A stretch of 64,000 bases of DNA from Rhizobium sp. Root482 (GTDB lineage: Bacteria > Pseudomonadota > Alphaproteobacteria > Rhizobiales > Rhizobiaceae): NCBI RefSeq assembly GCF_001426565.1, contig NZ_LMFA01000024.1, forward strand, positions 302,495-366,494, in the 5' to 3' direction. Positions 52,444 through 61,302 of this stretch are shown here, piece after piece. The number at the start of each line of letters is the position of its first letter. Positions within the stretch are counted from its first letter, which is position 1. The notes under the pieces are model-generated. The model had not been told where the DNA came from and searched no databases. It worked only from the letters and a program-made list of their open reading frames with translations. Made by a program: the position numbers and the translations under genes.

Positions 52444-53490
52444 ATGCAGCGCATCTCCATCACCCCCGACTACGAGATTTCCCGCGTTATCCGCGGCGGC
52501 TGGCAACTGGCGGGCGGGCATGGCGCGATCGATGCCGACAGCGCTATCGAGGACATGATAGCCTTTGCCGATGCCGGGATTACCACGTTCGACTGCGCCG
52601 ATATCTATACGGGTGTGGAGGAGCTGATCGGCCGCTTCCGTCTGGCCTACAACAACCGGCGCGGAGCCGAGGCTCTGTCGAAAATCCGCGTGCACACGAA
52701 GTTCGTTCCGGACCTTGCGGTGCTGCCGACGATCAGCAAGGCCTATGTCGAACGCGTCATCGACACTTCGCGCCAGCGGCTCAACCTCGATTGCCTCGAT
52801 CTCGTGCAGTTTCACTGGTGGGCCTATGATATTCCCGGTTGGCTGGAAACGGCTGGCTGGCTGAAGGAGCTGCATCAGGCCGGCAAGATCGGCAAGATCA
52901 GCGGTACCAATTTCGATACCGATCACATTGAGGCAATCGTCGGCGCAGGTGTACCGTTCACCTCGCTGCAGCTGCAATATTCGCTGCTCGACCGGCGTCC
53001 GGAAAAGCGCATGGTACAGCTTGCGGCCGCGAAAAATTTCGCCCTTTTTTGCTATGGCACGGTGGCGGGCGGTTTTCTGGGCGATCGCTGGCTGGGCCAG
53101 CCGGAGCCGGAGCATCCACTCGAAAACCGCTCGCTCACCAAATACAAGCTGATCATCGACGATTTCGGTGGCTGGGACCTCTTCCAGGCACTGCTTTCGG
53201 CGCTCAGAAAGATCGCCGACCGGCATCGGGTGGATATCGCGACCGTCGCAAGTGCGGCGATGCTGACCAGGCCGGGGGTCGCCGCCGTGATTGTCGGCGC
53301 CCGCAACCGGGACCATTTGCCGTCCAATCTCGCCATCGCGAATATCAAGCTGTCGGACGCGGATCACGCGGAGATCGAGGCGGTCCTGTCGCAGGCAAAT
53401 CCGCTGGATGGCGACGTCTATACGCTGGAACGGGACCGGGAGGGTCCTCATGGCAGCATCATGAAATACAATCTCAACAAAGGGGAATAA
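52444..53490 (+). CDS. Aldo/keto reductase
   Basis: This 348-aa NADP-dependent oxidoreductase has the tetrad D (FDCADIY), Y (DIYTG), K (RVHTKFVPD) and H (QFHWWAYD). The QFHWW motif and overall layout match the reductase part of the fusion protein at 46340-47800, so the two are paralogues serving one transporter system. It lies 10 bases after the TIGR04076 gene and two before the binding-protein gene. Confidence 0.92.
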   Translation: MQRISITPDYEISRVIRGGWQLAGGHGAIDADSAIEDMIAFADAGITTFDCADIYTGVEELIGRFRLAYNNRRGAEALSKIRVHTKFVPDLAVLPTISKAYVERVIDTSRQRLNLDCLDLVQFHWWAYDIPGWLETAGWLKELHQAGKIGKISGTNFDTDHIEAIVGAGVPFTSLQLQYSLLDRRPEKRMVQLAAAKNFALFCYGTVAGGFLGDRWLGQPEPEHPLENRSLTKYKLIIDDFGGWDLFQALLSALRKIADRHRVDIATVASAAMLTRPGVAAVIVGARNRDHLPSNLAIANIKLSDADHAEIEAVLSQANPLDGDVYTLERDREGPHGSIMKYNLNKGE

Positions 53491-53492
53491 AA

Positions 53493-54752
53493 ATGAGAAC
53501 GACATTTCTACTTTCCGCCCTGGTCGCTGCCCTCGCGGCATCCACGACGCCAAGTGTCGCAGCCGATTGCGATATCACCGTCGGCCTCGTCATGGAGCTG
53601 ACAGGTCCTGCCGGTGAATACGGCCAGGCGGGCGCAAAATCCGTCGAAATGGCTTTCCGTGATTTCAACGATGCCGGCGGCGTCGATGGCTGCAAGATCG
53701 TCGCCGACACGCGCGACAGCCAGAGCCAGGGCAACGTAGCCGTCGATCAGGCAACGCAGCTCGTCAACATCAAGAAGGTACCCGTCATCATCGGCGGCAT
53801 CATCTCGTCCGTTTCGATCCCGATCCTGACCTCGGTGACGGCACCGGCCGGCGTGGTGCAGGTCTCGCCGGCCTCATCCTCGCCGACGCTGACCGAGCTT
53901 GGTCGTGAGGGCAAAACCAATGGCGTGTTCTTCCGCACCATCACATCCGATGCGCTGCAGGGGACTGCCGCAGCCAAATACGCGATCGACCAGGGCTTGA
54001 AGAAGATCGCCATCATCAATGTCAACAATGATTTCGGCGTCAACATGGTGCGCGAATTCACCACCGCCTACACGAAGCTTGGCGGCACGATCACCTCGAC
54101 CACGCCCTATAACGAGAAGCAGTCGAGCTATTCTTCCGAGGCAAGCGCCGCCATGACAGGCGAGCCCGACGCGCTCTATCTCGTCAGTACGCCGGTGGAC
54201 GGTGCCACGATCGCTCGCGCCTGGATCTCCGGGGGCGGCAAGCAGACCTTCCTGCTGAATGACGGCATGAATTCCAAGGACTTCATCGAAAGCGTCGGCG
54301 CGCAATATCTTGAAAACGCCTACGGAACGTCGTCCGGCACCAGCCCGACGGCATCGACCGAGTATTTCAACAGCAATTACGAGGCCTTCTCGGGCGGCAT
54401 TTCTCCGTCCGCGCCGGCCGCCGATCGCTCCTATGATGCCGGTGCGATCGTCGCACTCGCGATTGCAAAGGCCGGCAAACCGGATGCTGCTTCCATCAAG
54501 GCCGCCATGCCCGAGGTCGTGGCCGAAGGCGGTACCCCGATCCATGCGGGCAAGGAAGAGTTCGCCAAGGCGCTGCAACTGATCAAGGACGGCAAGCCTG
54601 TGAAATACGAAGGTGTCATCGGTCCTGTGAGTTTCGACCAATTCGGCGATATCACCGGCCCGTTCCGCCTCTGGAAGATTACCAATGGTGAGGTGACCAC
54701 GGTCGGCGAATTGAGCGCAGGCGAGGTCGCTGAGATCAAGGCTTCGAAATAA
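53493..54752 (+). CDS. Branched-chain amino acid-class ABC transporter substrate-binding protein (LivJ-like)
   Basis: This 419-aa protein has a Sec signal peptide (LLSALVAALAASTTPSVAAD, cleavage near 23) and the type I periplasmic-binding-protein fold: CDITVGLVMELTGPAGEYGQAGAKSVEMAFRDFNDAGGVDG, KVPVIIGGIISSVSIPI, and KKIAIINVNNDFGVNM. It supplies the LivGFHM importer encoded by the divergent operon. An AGGGGAA ribosome site precedes the ATG. A hairpin follows the stop. Confidence 0.93.
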   Translation: MRTTFLLSALVAALAASTTPSVAADCDITVGLVMELTGPAGEYGQAGAKSVEMAFRDFNDAGGVDGCKIVADTRDSQSQGNVAVDQATQLVNIKKVPVIIGGIISSVSIPILTSVTAPAGVVQVSPASSSPTLTELGREGKTNGVFFRTITSDALQGTAAAKYAIDQGLKKIAIINVNNDFGVNMVREFTTAYTKLGGTITSTTPYNEKQSSYSSEASAAMTGEPDALYLVSTPVDGATIARAWISGGGKQTFLLNDGMNSKDFIESVGAQYLENAYGTSSGTSPTASTEYFNSNYEAFSGGISPSAPAADRSYDAGAIVALAIAKAGKPDAASIKAAMPEVVAEGGTPIHAGKEEFAKALQLIKDGKPVKYEGVIGPVSFDQFGDITGPFRLWKITNGEVTTVGELSAGEVAEIKASK

Positions 54753-54759
54753 GCAAACC

Positions 54760-54786
54760 AGGTCTTGGGGCAAAGCCCCAAGACCT
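54760..54786 (+). terminator. Hairpin after the LivJ-like gene
   Basis: A perfect 12-bp stem (AGGTCTTGGGGC at 54760-54771 with 54775-54786) with a 3-base loop lies just after the stop. It lacks a U-tract, so it is either a Rho-assisted end or an mRNA-stabilising structure. Confidence 0.65.
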
Positions 54787-54863
54787 CTCGGCGGAACCTT
54801 TGCCTGACGAGGAAGGGCCGATGAAGGTTCCAGAACAGCCTCAATAACTTTTAAAAAAGGCGC

Positions 54864-54929
54864 TTGACTTCCGTCCGGTATAGAAGTCAACTCCTGTTTA
54901 CCGGAAATATAGTACGATATACCGGACGG
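54864..54929. promoter_or_regulatory. Nested inverted repeats upstream of the Pot-type importer
   Basis: Within the 318-base gene-free gap there are two overlapping perfect inverted repeats: TTGACTTC/GAAGTCAA (54864-54871, 54883-54890) and CCGTCCGGTATA/TATACCGGACGG (54871-54882, 54918-54929). TACCGGA half-sites occur at 54874-54880 (reverse), 54899-54905 and 54920-54926. This looks like a multi-site operator; the XRE-cupin regulator encoded later in the cluster is the natural candidate. Confidence 0.6.
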
Positions 54930-55070
54930 AGGCAGGGAGGCCTTTTATTTTTGACGAATACCGGCGGTCTCAGCACATTTGCGGCCGACGTGAACCTGTA
55001 TTTCGGCATTGGCTAACCGATGCCCGCTGCGTATCCCAGTTGAAGTTAAACCAAAAAAGGGAACTCGAAA

Positions 55071-56180
55071 ATGAGTGAAAAGTTAGTGACGAACCGCAGA
55101 ACCGCATTGAAATTGCTCGGGACGGGAGCGGCAATTCTGACTGCGCCTTATATCATTCGGCCGCGTCCGGCGTGGGCTGACAACGGTATTCTTAACGTTA
55201 CCACTTATGACAAGTTCCTTCCGCAGGAGTTCATCGACAAATTCCAGAAGGATACGGGCATCGAAGTTCGTGTCCGCCTTACGGATGACCAGGGCAAGCA
55301 GTACAATCTTCTGACGGCCGAGGGCGCGAACCCGTCCACCGATATCGTCACGGTTGCCGGGCATCGTTACTCGCAGTTCATCGATTCCAAGCTGCTTCAG
55401 CCGCTTGACACTGGGCGTATATCGAACTGGAAGAACCTTAACAGCGCCTATCAGGACGCGCCCTGGGCGCGTATTAACGGCAATCTCTGGGGCTTGCCGA
55501 TACTGGCCGGTTACGAAGGTCTCGCCCGTAATGTCGACTACGTGAAGGATGCGCCGAGCTGGGAGATCATGTTCGACGAACAGTACAAGGGCCAGACTTC
55601 GTATATCGTCAGCGATTTCATGACGATCACGATGCAGTATCTCGGCCATGACGGCGACTTCGTGACCTATACTGATAAGCCGGAAGAGGCACAGAAGGCC
55701 ACCAATGAAGCGCGTGATTTCCTGATCAAGCACAAGGACATGGTGCGCAAATACTACGACGCCGGCTCTGAAGTGCAGCAGATGTTCATCAATGAAGATA
55801 TCTATCTCGCCCATTCGTGGTCGGGCCCTGCGGCCAAGCTCATCATCGACGGCCACCCGATCAAGCTCTCGGTTCCGAAAGAAGGAACCTTCGGATTCTG
55901 TTACACGCTCAATGTCGTCAACAACGCACCGAATGCGGAGAATGCCTACAAGCTGCTCGACGCCATCCTGGCAAACCCGGAAGTCGGCGCGGCGATGACC
56001 CGTCAGTCGGGCTACAGTTCGACCATCAACGGTGTCGGCGATCTGCTCAACGAGCGCGAGCGGCTTGCTTCGACATTGCCGCAGGAAGAGGTTGATCGCA
56101 TCATATTCTTCTCGTCGGTCAATCGCGATATGAAGAACGAGATGATCGACCGCGCGACCGCAGAGGTCAAGGCGGCCTAA
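55071..56180 (+). CDS. ABC transporter substrate-binding protein, spermidine/putrescine (PotD) class
   Basis: This 369-aa protein has a twin-arginine-type signal (NRRTALKLLGTGAAILTAPYII) and the family-1 fold: LNVTTYDKFLPQEFIDKFQKDTGIEV, WGLPILAGYEGLARNVDYVKD, NEDIYLAHSWSGPAAKLI. PotD-class proteins bind polyamines, opines or amino-acid derivatives. A purine-rich AAAAAAGGGAAC ribosome site precedes the ATG. First gene of the rightward operon. Confidence 0.9.
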   Translation: MSEKLVTNRRTALKLLGTGAAILTAPYIIRPRPAWADNGILNVTTYDKFLPQEFIDKFQKDTGIEVRVRLTDDQGKQYNLLTAEGANPSTDIVTVAGHRYSQFIDSKLLQPLDTGRISNWKNLNSAYQDAPWARINGNLWGLPILAGYEGLARNVDYVKDAPSWEIMFDEQYKGQTSYIVSDFMTITMQYLGHDGDFVTYTDKPEEAQKATNEARDFLIKHKDMVRKYYDAGSEVQQMFINEDIYLAHSWSGPAAKLIIDGHPIKLSVPKEGTFGFCYTLNVVNNAPNAENAYKLLDAILANPEVGAAMTRQSGYSSTINGVGDLLNERERLASTLPQEEVDRIIFFSSVNRDMKNEMIDRATAEVKAA

Positions 56181-56341
56181 AGAAGGCGAGGCTTCGGATA
56201 ATCTACCTGGTTGGGGCGCATCCGCGATCGTCAGCCAGGTAGACGACCATTCCGCCCGTCGGGACCCCAGCAGTGCACGACACCTGTCCGCCGGCTCCGG
56301 CCGGTGGCATCGGTCGATCTGCGTCAATCGAGATCCGTTTA

Positions 56342-57328
56342 ATGGTAAGTAGCAATACGACAGCCCAGGACCGGGCGAGAAGCGATGCGTCTGTGCCGCG
56401 ATATTCGACCCGCATAGCCACGGTCATCAATTCCGCGCTTTACCGGCATACGCTGGGAGCGGCGGTGGAATCGCGGATCGGCCGCGTCATCCTTCTTGCC
56501 GGCGTACCGCTGATCTGGCTGATCATGCTGCATGTCGGGCCGATCTATCAAATGCTGAAGATCAGCCTCCTGTCGCACTATCCAGTCCAGCCGGGCATGG
56601 AATCGCACTTTACCCTGGATAACTATGCGATCTTTTTCCGGGAATCACTCTATTTTACGCCGCTGATCAAGAGCTTCATTTTCGCGACTGCCGCGACCGC
56701 GGTCACGCTGATAGTGGTCTACCCTGTTGCATATTATGTTGCGAAGGTTGTTAAGCCTCAGGGCCGCTCAAGGGCGCTGCTGCTGCTGCTCGTGCCGTTC
56801 TGGGCCGGTGAGCTGATCCGCACCTTTTCGGTCATCATGCTTTTGGCCAATCGTGGCGCGGTCAACGTGCTGCTGCGTGAGGTCGGGTTGATCGATCGGC
56901 CGATCCCGATGCTCTATACCTCGTTCTCGCTCGGCTTCGGTCTCGTCTACCTGATCTGCTTGTATATGCTGCTGCCTCTGTATTCGGCGATCGAGAAGAT
57001 TCCGTCGCCGCTGCTCGACGCGGCGGCCGATCTGGGGGCTGGCCCGTTCACCCGCTTCCGCCGGATCATCCTGCCGCTGTCACGCGACGGCATCGTTTCG
57101 GGCTGCTGCCTGGTGTTCCTGACGTGCATCGGCGTCTTCGCGACGCCAATGCTGCTCGGCGGTCCGACCACCGTGCTGTTTCCCGAAACGATCAGCGGCT
57201 TCTTCCACGGCGCCAGCGACAAATGGCCGGTTGGCGCCGCCTTCGCCCTGATCATGCTAGTGACCGCCCTTGCCGCCGCCGCGATCTTCATGCGGCTGGT
57301 TGGCGGACGTAAAAAGAGAGCAATCTGA
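56342..57328 (+). CDS. ABC transporter permease (PotB class)
   Basis: This permease of about 328 aa has an N-terminal span (VILLAGVPLIWLIMLHVGPIYQMLKISLL) and the PotB-class loop LDAAADLGAGPFTRFRRIILPLSRDGIV. The start is unsure: an ATG at 56342 is used, but a GTG at 56273 is in frame and the 162-base gap after the binding-protein gene allows either. Its stop overlaps the next start (57328). Confidence 0.88.
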   Translation: MVSSNTTAQDRARSDASVPRYSTRIATVINSALYRHTLGAAVESRIGRVILLAGVPLIWLIMLHVGPIYQMLKISLLSHYPVQPGMESHFTLDNYAIFFRESLYFTPLIKSFIFATAATAVTLIVVYPVAYYVAKVVKPQGRSRALLLLLVPFWAGELIRTFSVIMLLANRGAVNVLLREVGLIDRPIPMLYTSFSLGFGLVYLICLYMLLPLYSAIEKIPSPLLDAAADLGAGPFTRFRRIILPLSRDGIVSGCCLVFLTCIGVFATPMLLGGPTTVLFPETISGFFHGASDKWPVGAAFALIMLVTALAAAAIFMRLVGGRKKRAI

Positions 57329-58122
57329 TGCGCGCCATGTTTTCAGACGCCCCACGGGTCACGCTTGCCGCGTTCTACTGGGCCTTTATCCTCTATCTCC
57401 TGTTGCCGCTCACGCTGATGATGGCGATGAGTTTCAAGGACGCCAATTTTGTCGCCTTTCCGATCGGAGATTGGACGTTCGACTGGTACGGCGAGGTAAT
57501 GCAGGACAAGCAGTTTCTCGAAGCCTGCCTCTATTCGATCATGATCGCCGCCGCCACGACGCTTGCCGCCACCATTCTCGGCGTGTGGATATCCATGCTG
57601 ATCGTGGCGGAAGGCATCCGCGGCCAAGTCATCATCTTCGCGCTTGCATGCTTGCCGGCAGTTGTGCCGGGCATGATCTCGGCGATCTCGCTGCGCATCT
57701 TCATCTCGACCATCGACATGCCGACGGGAACAGCTGCGATCATTCTGGGCCACACGGTGCATGCCGTACCCTTCGTGGTGGTGATGGCGCTTACCCGATT
57801 GCGGTCAATGCCGGGAAATCTTGTCGATGCGGCACGTGATCTCGGTGCCGACAGCGTCGTCGCCTTTTTCCGCGTGACACTGCCCTATCTTGGCCCGGCG
57901 CTCTTTGGCGGGATGATCTTCTGCGTACTTTTGTCCATCGACGACTTCGTGCGCACCTTTTTCCTCGGCGGTTATCGCCTGACGCTTCCCATGCTGATCT
58001 TCGCGAAGGTGCAAGGCGGTATGTCTCCTGAAATCAATGCAATGGCGACACTCGTTCTCGTGGTTACGGCCGCTGTCGGACTGTACGCCGAACATCTCAC
58101 CCGCCGCGCGAGGACCCGCTGA
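57328..58122 (+). CDS. ABC transporter permease (PotC class)
   Basis: This 264-aa permease has six spans and the PotC loop LVDAARDLGADSVVAFFRVTLPYLGPAL. It overlaps the preceding permease stop and the following ATPase start by one base each. Confidence 0.92.
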   Translation: MRAMFSDAPRVTLAAFYWAFILYLLLPLTLMMAMSFKDANFVAFPIGDWTFDWYGEVMQDKQFLEACLYSIMIAAATTLAATILGVWISMLIVAEGIRGQVIIFALACLPAVVPGMISAISLRIFISTIDMPTGTAAIILGHTVHAVPFVVVMALTRLRSMPGNLVDAARDLGADSVVAFFRVTLPYLGPALFGGMIFCVLLSIDDFVRTFFLGGYRLTLPMLIFAKVQGGMSPEINAMATLVLVVTAAVGLYAEHLTRRARTR

Positions 58123-59207
58123 TGGAACCCGTCGTCCAATTCGACAATGTCAACAAAAGCTACGGTGGCTATGTCGCCGTCGAGAACTTGAACCTCAGCA
58201 TCGAGGCCGGCAAGTTCGTCACCCTGCTGGGGCCTTCCGGATGCGGAAAATCCACATCGCTTCGCATGCTTGGCGGCTTTGAGAGGCCGACCTCGGGGCG
58301 CATTCTGTTGAATGGAAAGGATGTGACGCGGGTTCCGCCCAACAAACGGAACGTAAATATCGTATTCCAGGACTATGCGCTCTTTCCGCATATGACCGTC
58401 GCCAAGAACATTGCCTTCGGCCTCGAGCTCAAGGGCTTCGACAACCAGAAAATCCATCGTCGGGTATCGGAGCTTCTCGAGCTTGTGCAGCTTGAGGAGT
58501 ATGCCAGGCGCCTGCCGTCGGAACTGTCGGGCGGCCAGCGCCAGCGCGTTGCGCTCATGCGTGCACTTGCTCCGGATCCGGACGTGCTGTTGCTCGATGA
58601 GCCGCTATCCGCGCTGGATGCGAAGCTGCGCCAGCAAATGCAGATAGAACTGAAGTCAATCCAGGAGAAGACCGGCAAGACCTTCATGTTCGTGACCCAT
58701 GACCAGGAAGAAGCGCTGACGATGTCGGACACGATCGTGGTCATGAATAAGGGACGGATCGAGCAGATGGGGGATCCCGACACCTTGTATGGTCGTCCCG
58801 GATCGGTTTTTGTCGCCAATTTCATCGGCGAGACCAATCTGCTGCGCAGTACCGTTCTCGGGATGGACGGAGATATGACGACGCTGAGCTGGAACGGCAT
58901 CACCATTACGGCAAGCCAGGGCGGGCTGGCGCCCAAGCTAGGCGAACATCTTTATGTGGTCCTTCGTCCCGAGGCGATCCATTGCTCGGTGGCCGAGCCG
59001 GCAAGCGGCAACCGGATCAAGGGCAAGATTCGCCAGCGTGTGTTCAAGGGCAATCACACTTCGCTGATGGTTGACGTGGGCGATGGCACGCTTTTGAACA
59101 CCCTCGTCCATCCGAGTGAGATCGCGCATCTCAGTGGCGAAAATATCTGGGTCGGTTGGAAGCCCGAGACGGCTACGGTCATTCCTGACCGGCACGCCCA
59201 CAACTAA
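58122..59207 (+). CDS. ABC transporter ATPase (PotA class)
   Basis: This 361-aa ATPase has LGPSGCGKST (Walker A), LSGGQRQRVALMRALAPDPDVLLLDEPLSALD (signature and Walker B), the switch histidine in MFVTHDQEEALTMSD, and a C-terminal TOBE-type domain (about 280-355). It completes the importer. A weak 7-bp hairpin (59215-59221 with 59233-59239) lies in the 91-base gap before the flavoprotein gene. Confidence 0.94.
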   Translation: MEPVVQFDNVNKSYGGYVAVENLNLSIEAGKFVTLLGPSGCGKSTSLRMLGGFERPTSGRILLNGKDVTRVPPNKRNVNIVFQDYALFPHMTVAKNIAFGLELKGFDNQKIHRRVSELLELVQLEEYARRLPSELSGGQRQRVALMRALAPDPDVLLLDEPLSALDAKLRQQMQIELKSIQEKTGKTFMFVTHDQEEALTMSDTIVVMNKGRIEQMGDPDTLYGRPGSVFVANFIGETNLLRSTVLGMDGDMTTLSWNGITITASQGGLAPKLGEHLYVVLRPEAIHCSVAEPASGNRIKGKIRQRVFKGNHTSLMVDVGDGTLLNTLVHPSEIAHLSGENIWVGWKPETATVIPDRHAHN

Positions 59208-59298
59208 CATCAGGGACCCGCGTCGTGACGGAGCGGGTCTTCAATAGGCAAGGCGTTCGATGCGAAACATGCGTTCCATCGGACGACGGAGGTGAGCC

Positions 59299-60792
59299 AT
59301 GGCCTACAACGTAGAAACTCCGATCCGGTCGATGGCGACAAGTCTGCCCGACCTGGAACAGCGTGTTCGCGACGATCTCGCCTGCCTGTGCTATCCGCCG
59401 GCGAATTGGGTCGTGCCGACGTCTCACGCGGAACAGGTCCATGATGTCGTCGTCATCGGGGGCGGAATGTGCGGGCTGGTGACCGGTTTTGCATTGATCG
59501 GCGCCGGTATTCGCAACATCCGTATCTTTGACCGCAGCGAAGCGGGCTTGGAGGGACCATGGCTGACATATGCGCGCATGGAAACATTGCGCTCGCCCAA
59601 GCAGTTGACCGGACCCGCCTACGGGATGGCATCGCTCACGTTCCGGGCCTGGTACCTTGCCCAGTACGGTAACGAAGCCTGGACCGCGCTCGACAAGATT
59701 CCGCGTCCGATGTGGATGGATTATTTGCGTTGGTACCGCAAGGTGCTCGATCTGCCGGTAGAGAACGGCATCGAGGTCACCTCCATCCTCCCCGAGGGCG
59801 AATTGCTGCGTCTGACGCTGGCCGGCACGGGCGCACGAGAAACGTCGGTGCTTGCCCGCAAGGTGGTCATGGCCACGGGGCGTGACGGGCTGGGTCATCC
59901 CAGCATTCCGGAGTTCGTCAGTGGCCTGCCGGAGGAATATTGGGCGCATTCCTCGCACGAGATCGATTTTGCTGCGCTTCGAGGCAAGCGGGTCGTGGTC
60001 GTGGGGGTTGGGGCATCGGCCGTTGACAATGCTGCGGAAGCATTGGAGGCCGGCGCCGCCGAGGTCCGCCACCTCATCCGGCGCAAGGAAATGCCCTGCA
60101 TCAACAAGCTGATGGGCATCGGCTCGTTCGGCTTCACGGCTGCCTATCCGCAACTCGGTGACGCCCGACGTTGGCAGATCATGGACTATGCGCTGCGCAC
60201 CCAGACGCCGGCGCCGCGTGGCTCGACGATGCGCGTCAGCCGACATTCGAACGCCTATTTCCACTTTGATGCAGCGGTCGAAAAGGCTGAACTCGACGGT
60301 GACGAAATCCTCGTCAAGATATCGCGGGGCAGGTCGCTGCGCGCGGACTTCCTGATTCTGGGCACCGGCTTCGGGGTCGATCCGCTGGCGCGCAAGGAAC
60401 TCGACGGTTACGCCGACAAAATCCTGCTGTGGCAGGACCGGTTCACGCCGCCGGCCGGCCAGGAGAATGCCCAGCTCGGGAGCTTCCCCTATCTCGCCGA
60501 CGATTTCAGCTTTCTCGAGCGGGAGCCCGGCCAAGCACCATGGCTTGCCAACATCCACAACTTCAATTCCGGCGCGGCCGCGAGCCTGGGCAAGGTGAGC
60601 GGCGATATTCCGGGCATCAGCGAAGGGGCGTCATGGCTGGTTCGGGAAATTGCCGCTAAACTCTACACGGAAAATTTCGATCAATATTGGCAGCGGCTGC
60701 TTGACTATGAAACACCCGAATTGCGCGGTGATGAATGGACTGCATCGCCCTTGCCGGACGGCATGACGCTCAACGATCGCAAGCAGGCATAG
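59299..60792 (+). CDS. FMO-like FAD/NAD(P)-binding oxidoreductase
   Basis: This 497-aa flavoprotein has an FAD-binding GGGMCG (54-59) preceded by DVVVIGG, and a second dinucleotide-binding GVGASAVDNAAE near 235, as in flavin-containing monooxygenases and N-hydroxylating enzymes. LILGTGFGVDP gives the conserved ATG-like motif. The protein carries an unusual N-terminal extension of about 45 residues. It lies after a Pot-type importer and before two CMD proteins, so it probably oxidises the imported amine or a product of it. Substrate unknown. Confidence 0.85.
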   Translation: MAYNVETPIRSMATSLPDLEQRVRDDLACLCYPPANWVVPTSHAEQVHDVVVIGGGMCGLVTGFALIGAGIRNIRIFDRSEAGLEGPWLTYARMETLRSPKQLTGPAYGMASLTFRAWYLAQYGNEAWTALDKIPRPMWMDYLRWYRKVLDLPVENGIEVTSILPEGELLRLTLAGTGARETSVLARKVVMATGRDGLGHPSIPEFVSGLPEEYWAHSSHEIDFAALRGKRVVVVGVGASAVDNAAEALEAGAAEVRHLIRRKEMPCINKLMGIGSFGFTAAYPQLGDARRWQIMDYALRTQTPAPRGSTMRVSRHSNAYFHFDAAVEKAELDGDEILVKISRGRSLRADFLILGTGFGVDPLARKELDGYADKILLWQDRFTPPAGQENAQLGSFPYLADDFSFLEREPGQAPWLANIHNFNSGAAASLGKVSGDIPGISEGASWLVREIAAKLYTENFDQYWQRLLDYETPELRGDEWTASPLPDGMTLNDRKQA

Positions 60793-60801
60793 GAGGACGA
60801 G

Positions 60802-61302
60802 ATGGCCGAAAACGAGGACGTGCTTGCAGCGATTGTCGGTATCGAGCCAGGCAGTTCGCTGTCTCAAGCGGTGGCAGGGCGCGCTGACATCATGATGTTG
60901 ACCCAGCAGACGCATGATGGTGCATTGACGCCGGACGTTCCCGGGGGCCTGTCGCATGCGGAGCGCGCGGCACTCGCCTTGCGCATCGCAAAGATCAATG
61001 ATCACAAGGCATTCGAGGACCATTTCGAGACCATGCTGGAGAAGGCCGGGATGCCGGATAGCGCGGTGCGGATGGCCGACATGTGGTTCGACGGGGGCAG
61101 CGACTTGCGCGCCAGGGCGTTGATCCGCCACGTCGATCTCGTAGCGCATGCACCCAAGGATGCGACACGCCGCGACATCGAACTGCTTCAGGAAGCCGGC
61201 ATTGCCGATGCCGACATCGTGCGGCTGTCGGAACTTGTCGCATTTGTCAGCTATCAGATCAGGGTCGCGGTCGGCCTGCAGTTGATGCGGGGGCTGGCAT
61301 GA
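60802..61302 (+). CDS. CMD-domain protein, Avi_7170-like
   Basis: This 166-aa, mostly helical protein resembles the carboxymuconolactone decarboxylase/AhpD-like group known as CMD domain protein, Avi_7170 family, which travels with an AhpD-like partner. It lacks the CXXC redox pair, so it is likely a partner or inactive homologue. It starts nine bases after the flavoprotein gene and overlaps the next gene by four (ATGA). Confidence 0.78.
   Translation: MAENEDVLAAIVGIEPGSSLSQAVAGRADIMMLTQQTHDGALTPDVPGGLSHAERAALALRIAKINDHKAFEDHFETMLEKAGMPDSAVRMADMWFDGGSDLRARALIRHVDLVAHAPKDATRRDIELLQEAGIADADIVRLSELVAFVSYQIRVAVGLQLMRGLA

Noticed and set aside
54864..54884. TTGACT followed by TATAGA as a sigma-70 promoter
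   Set aside because: The spacing is only nine bases, far from the 16-18 needed; the bases belong to the inverted repeat instead.
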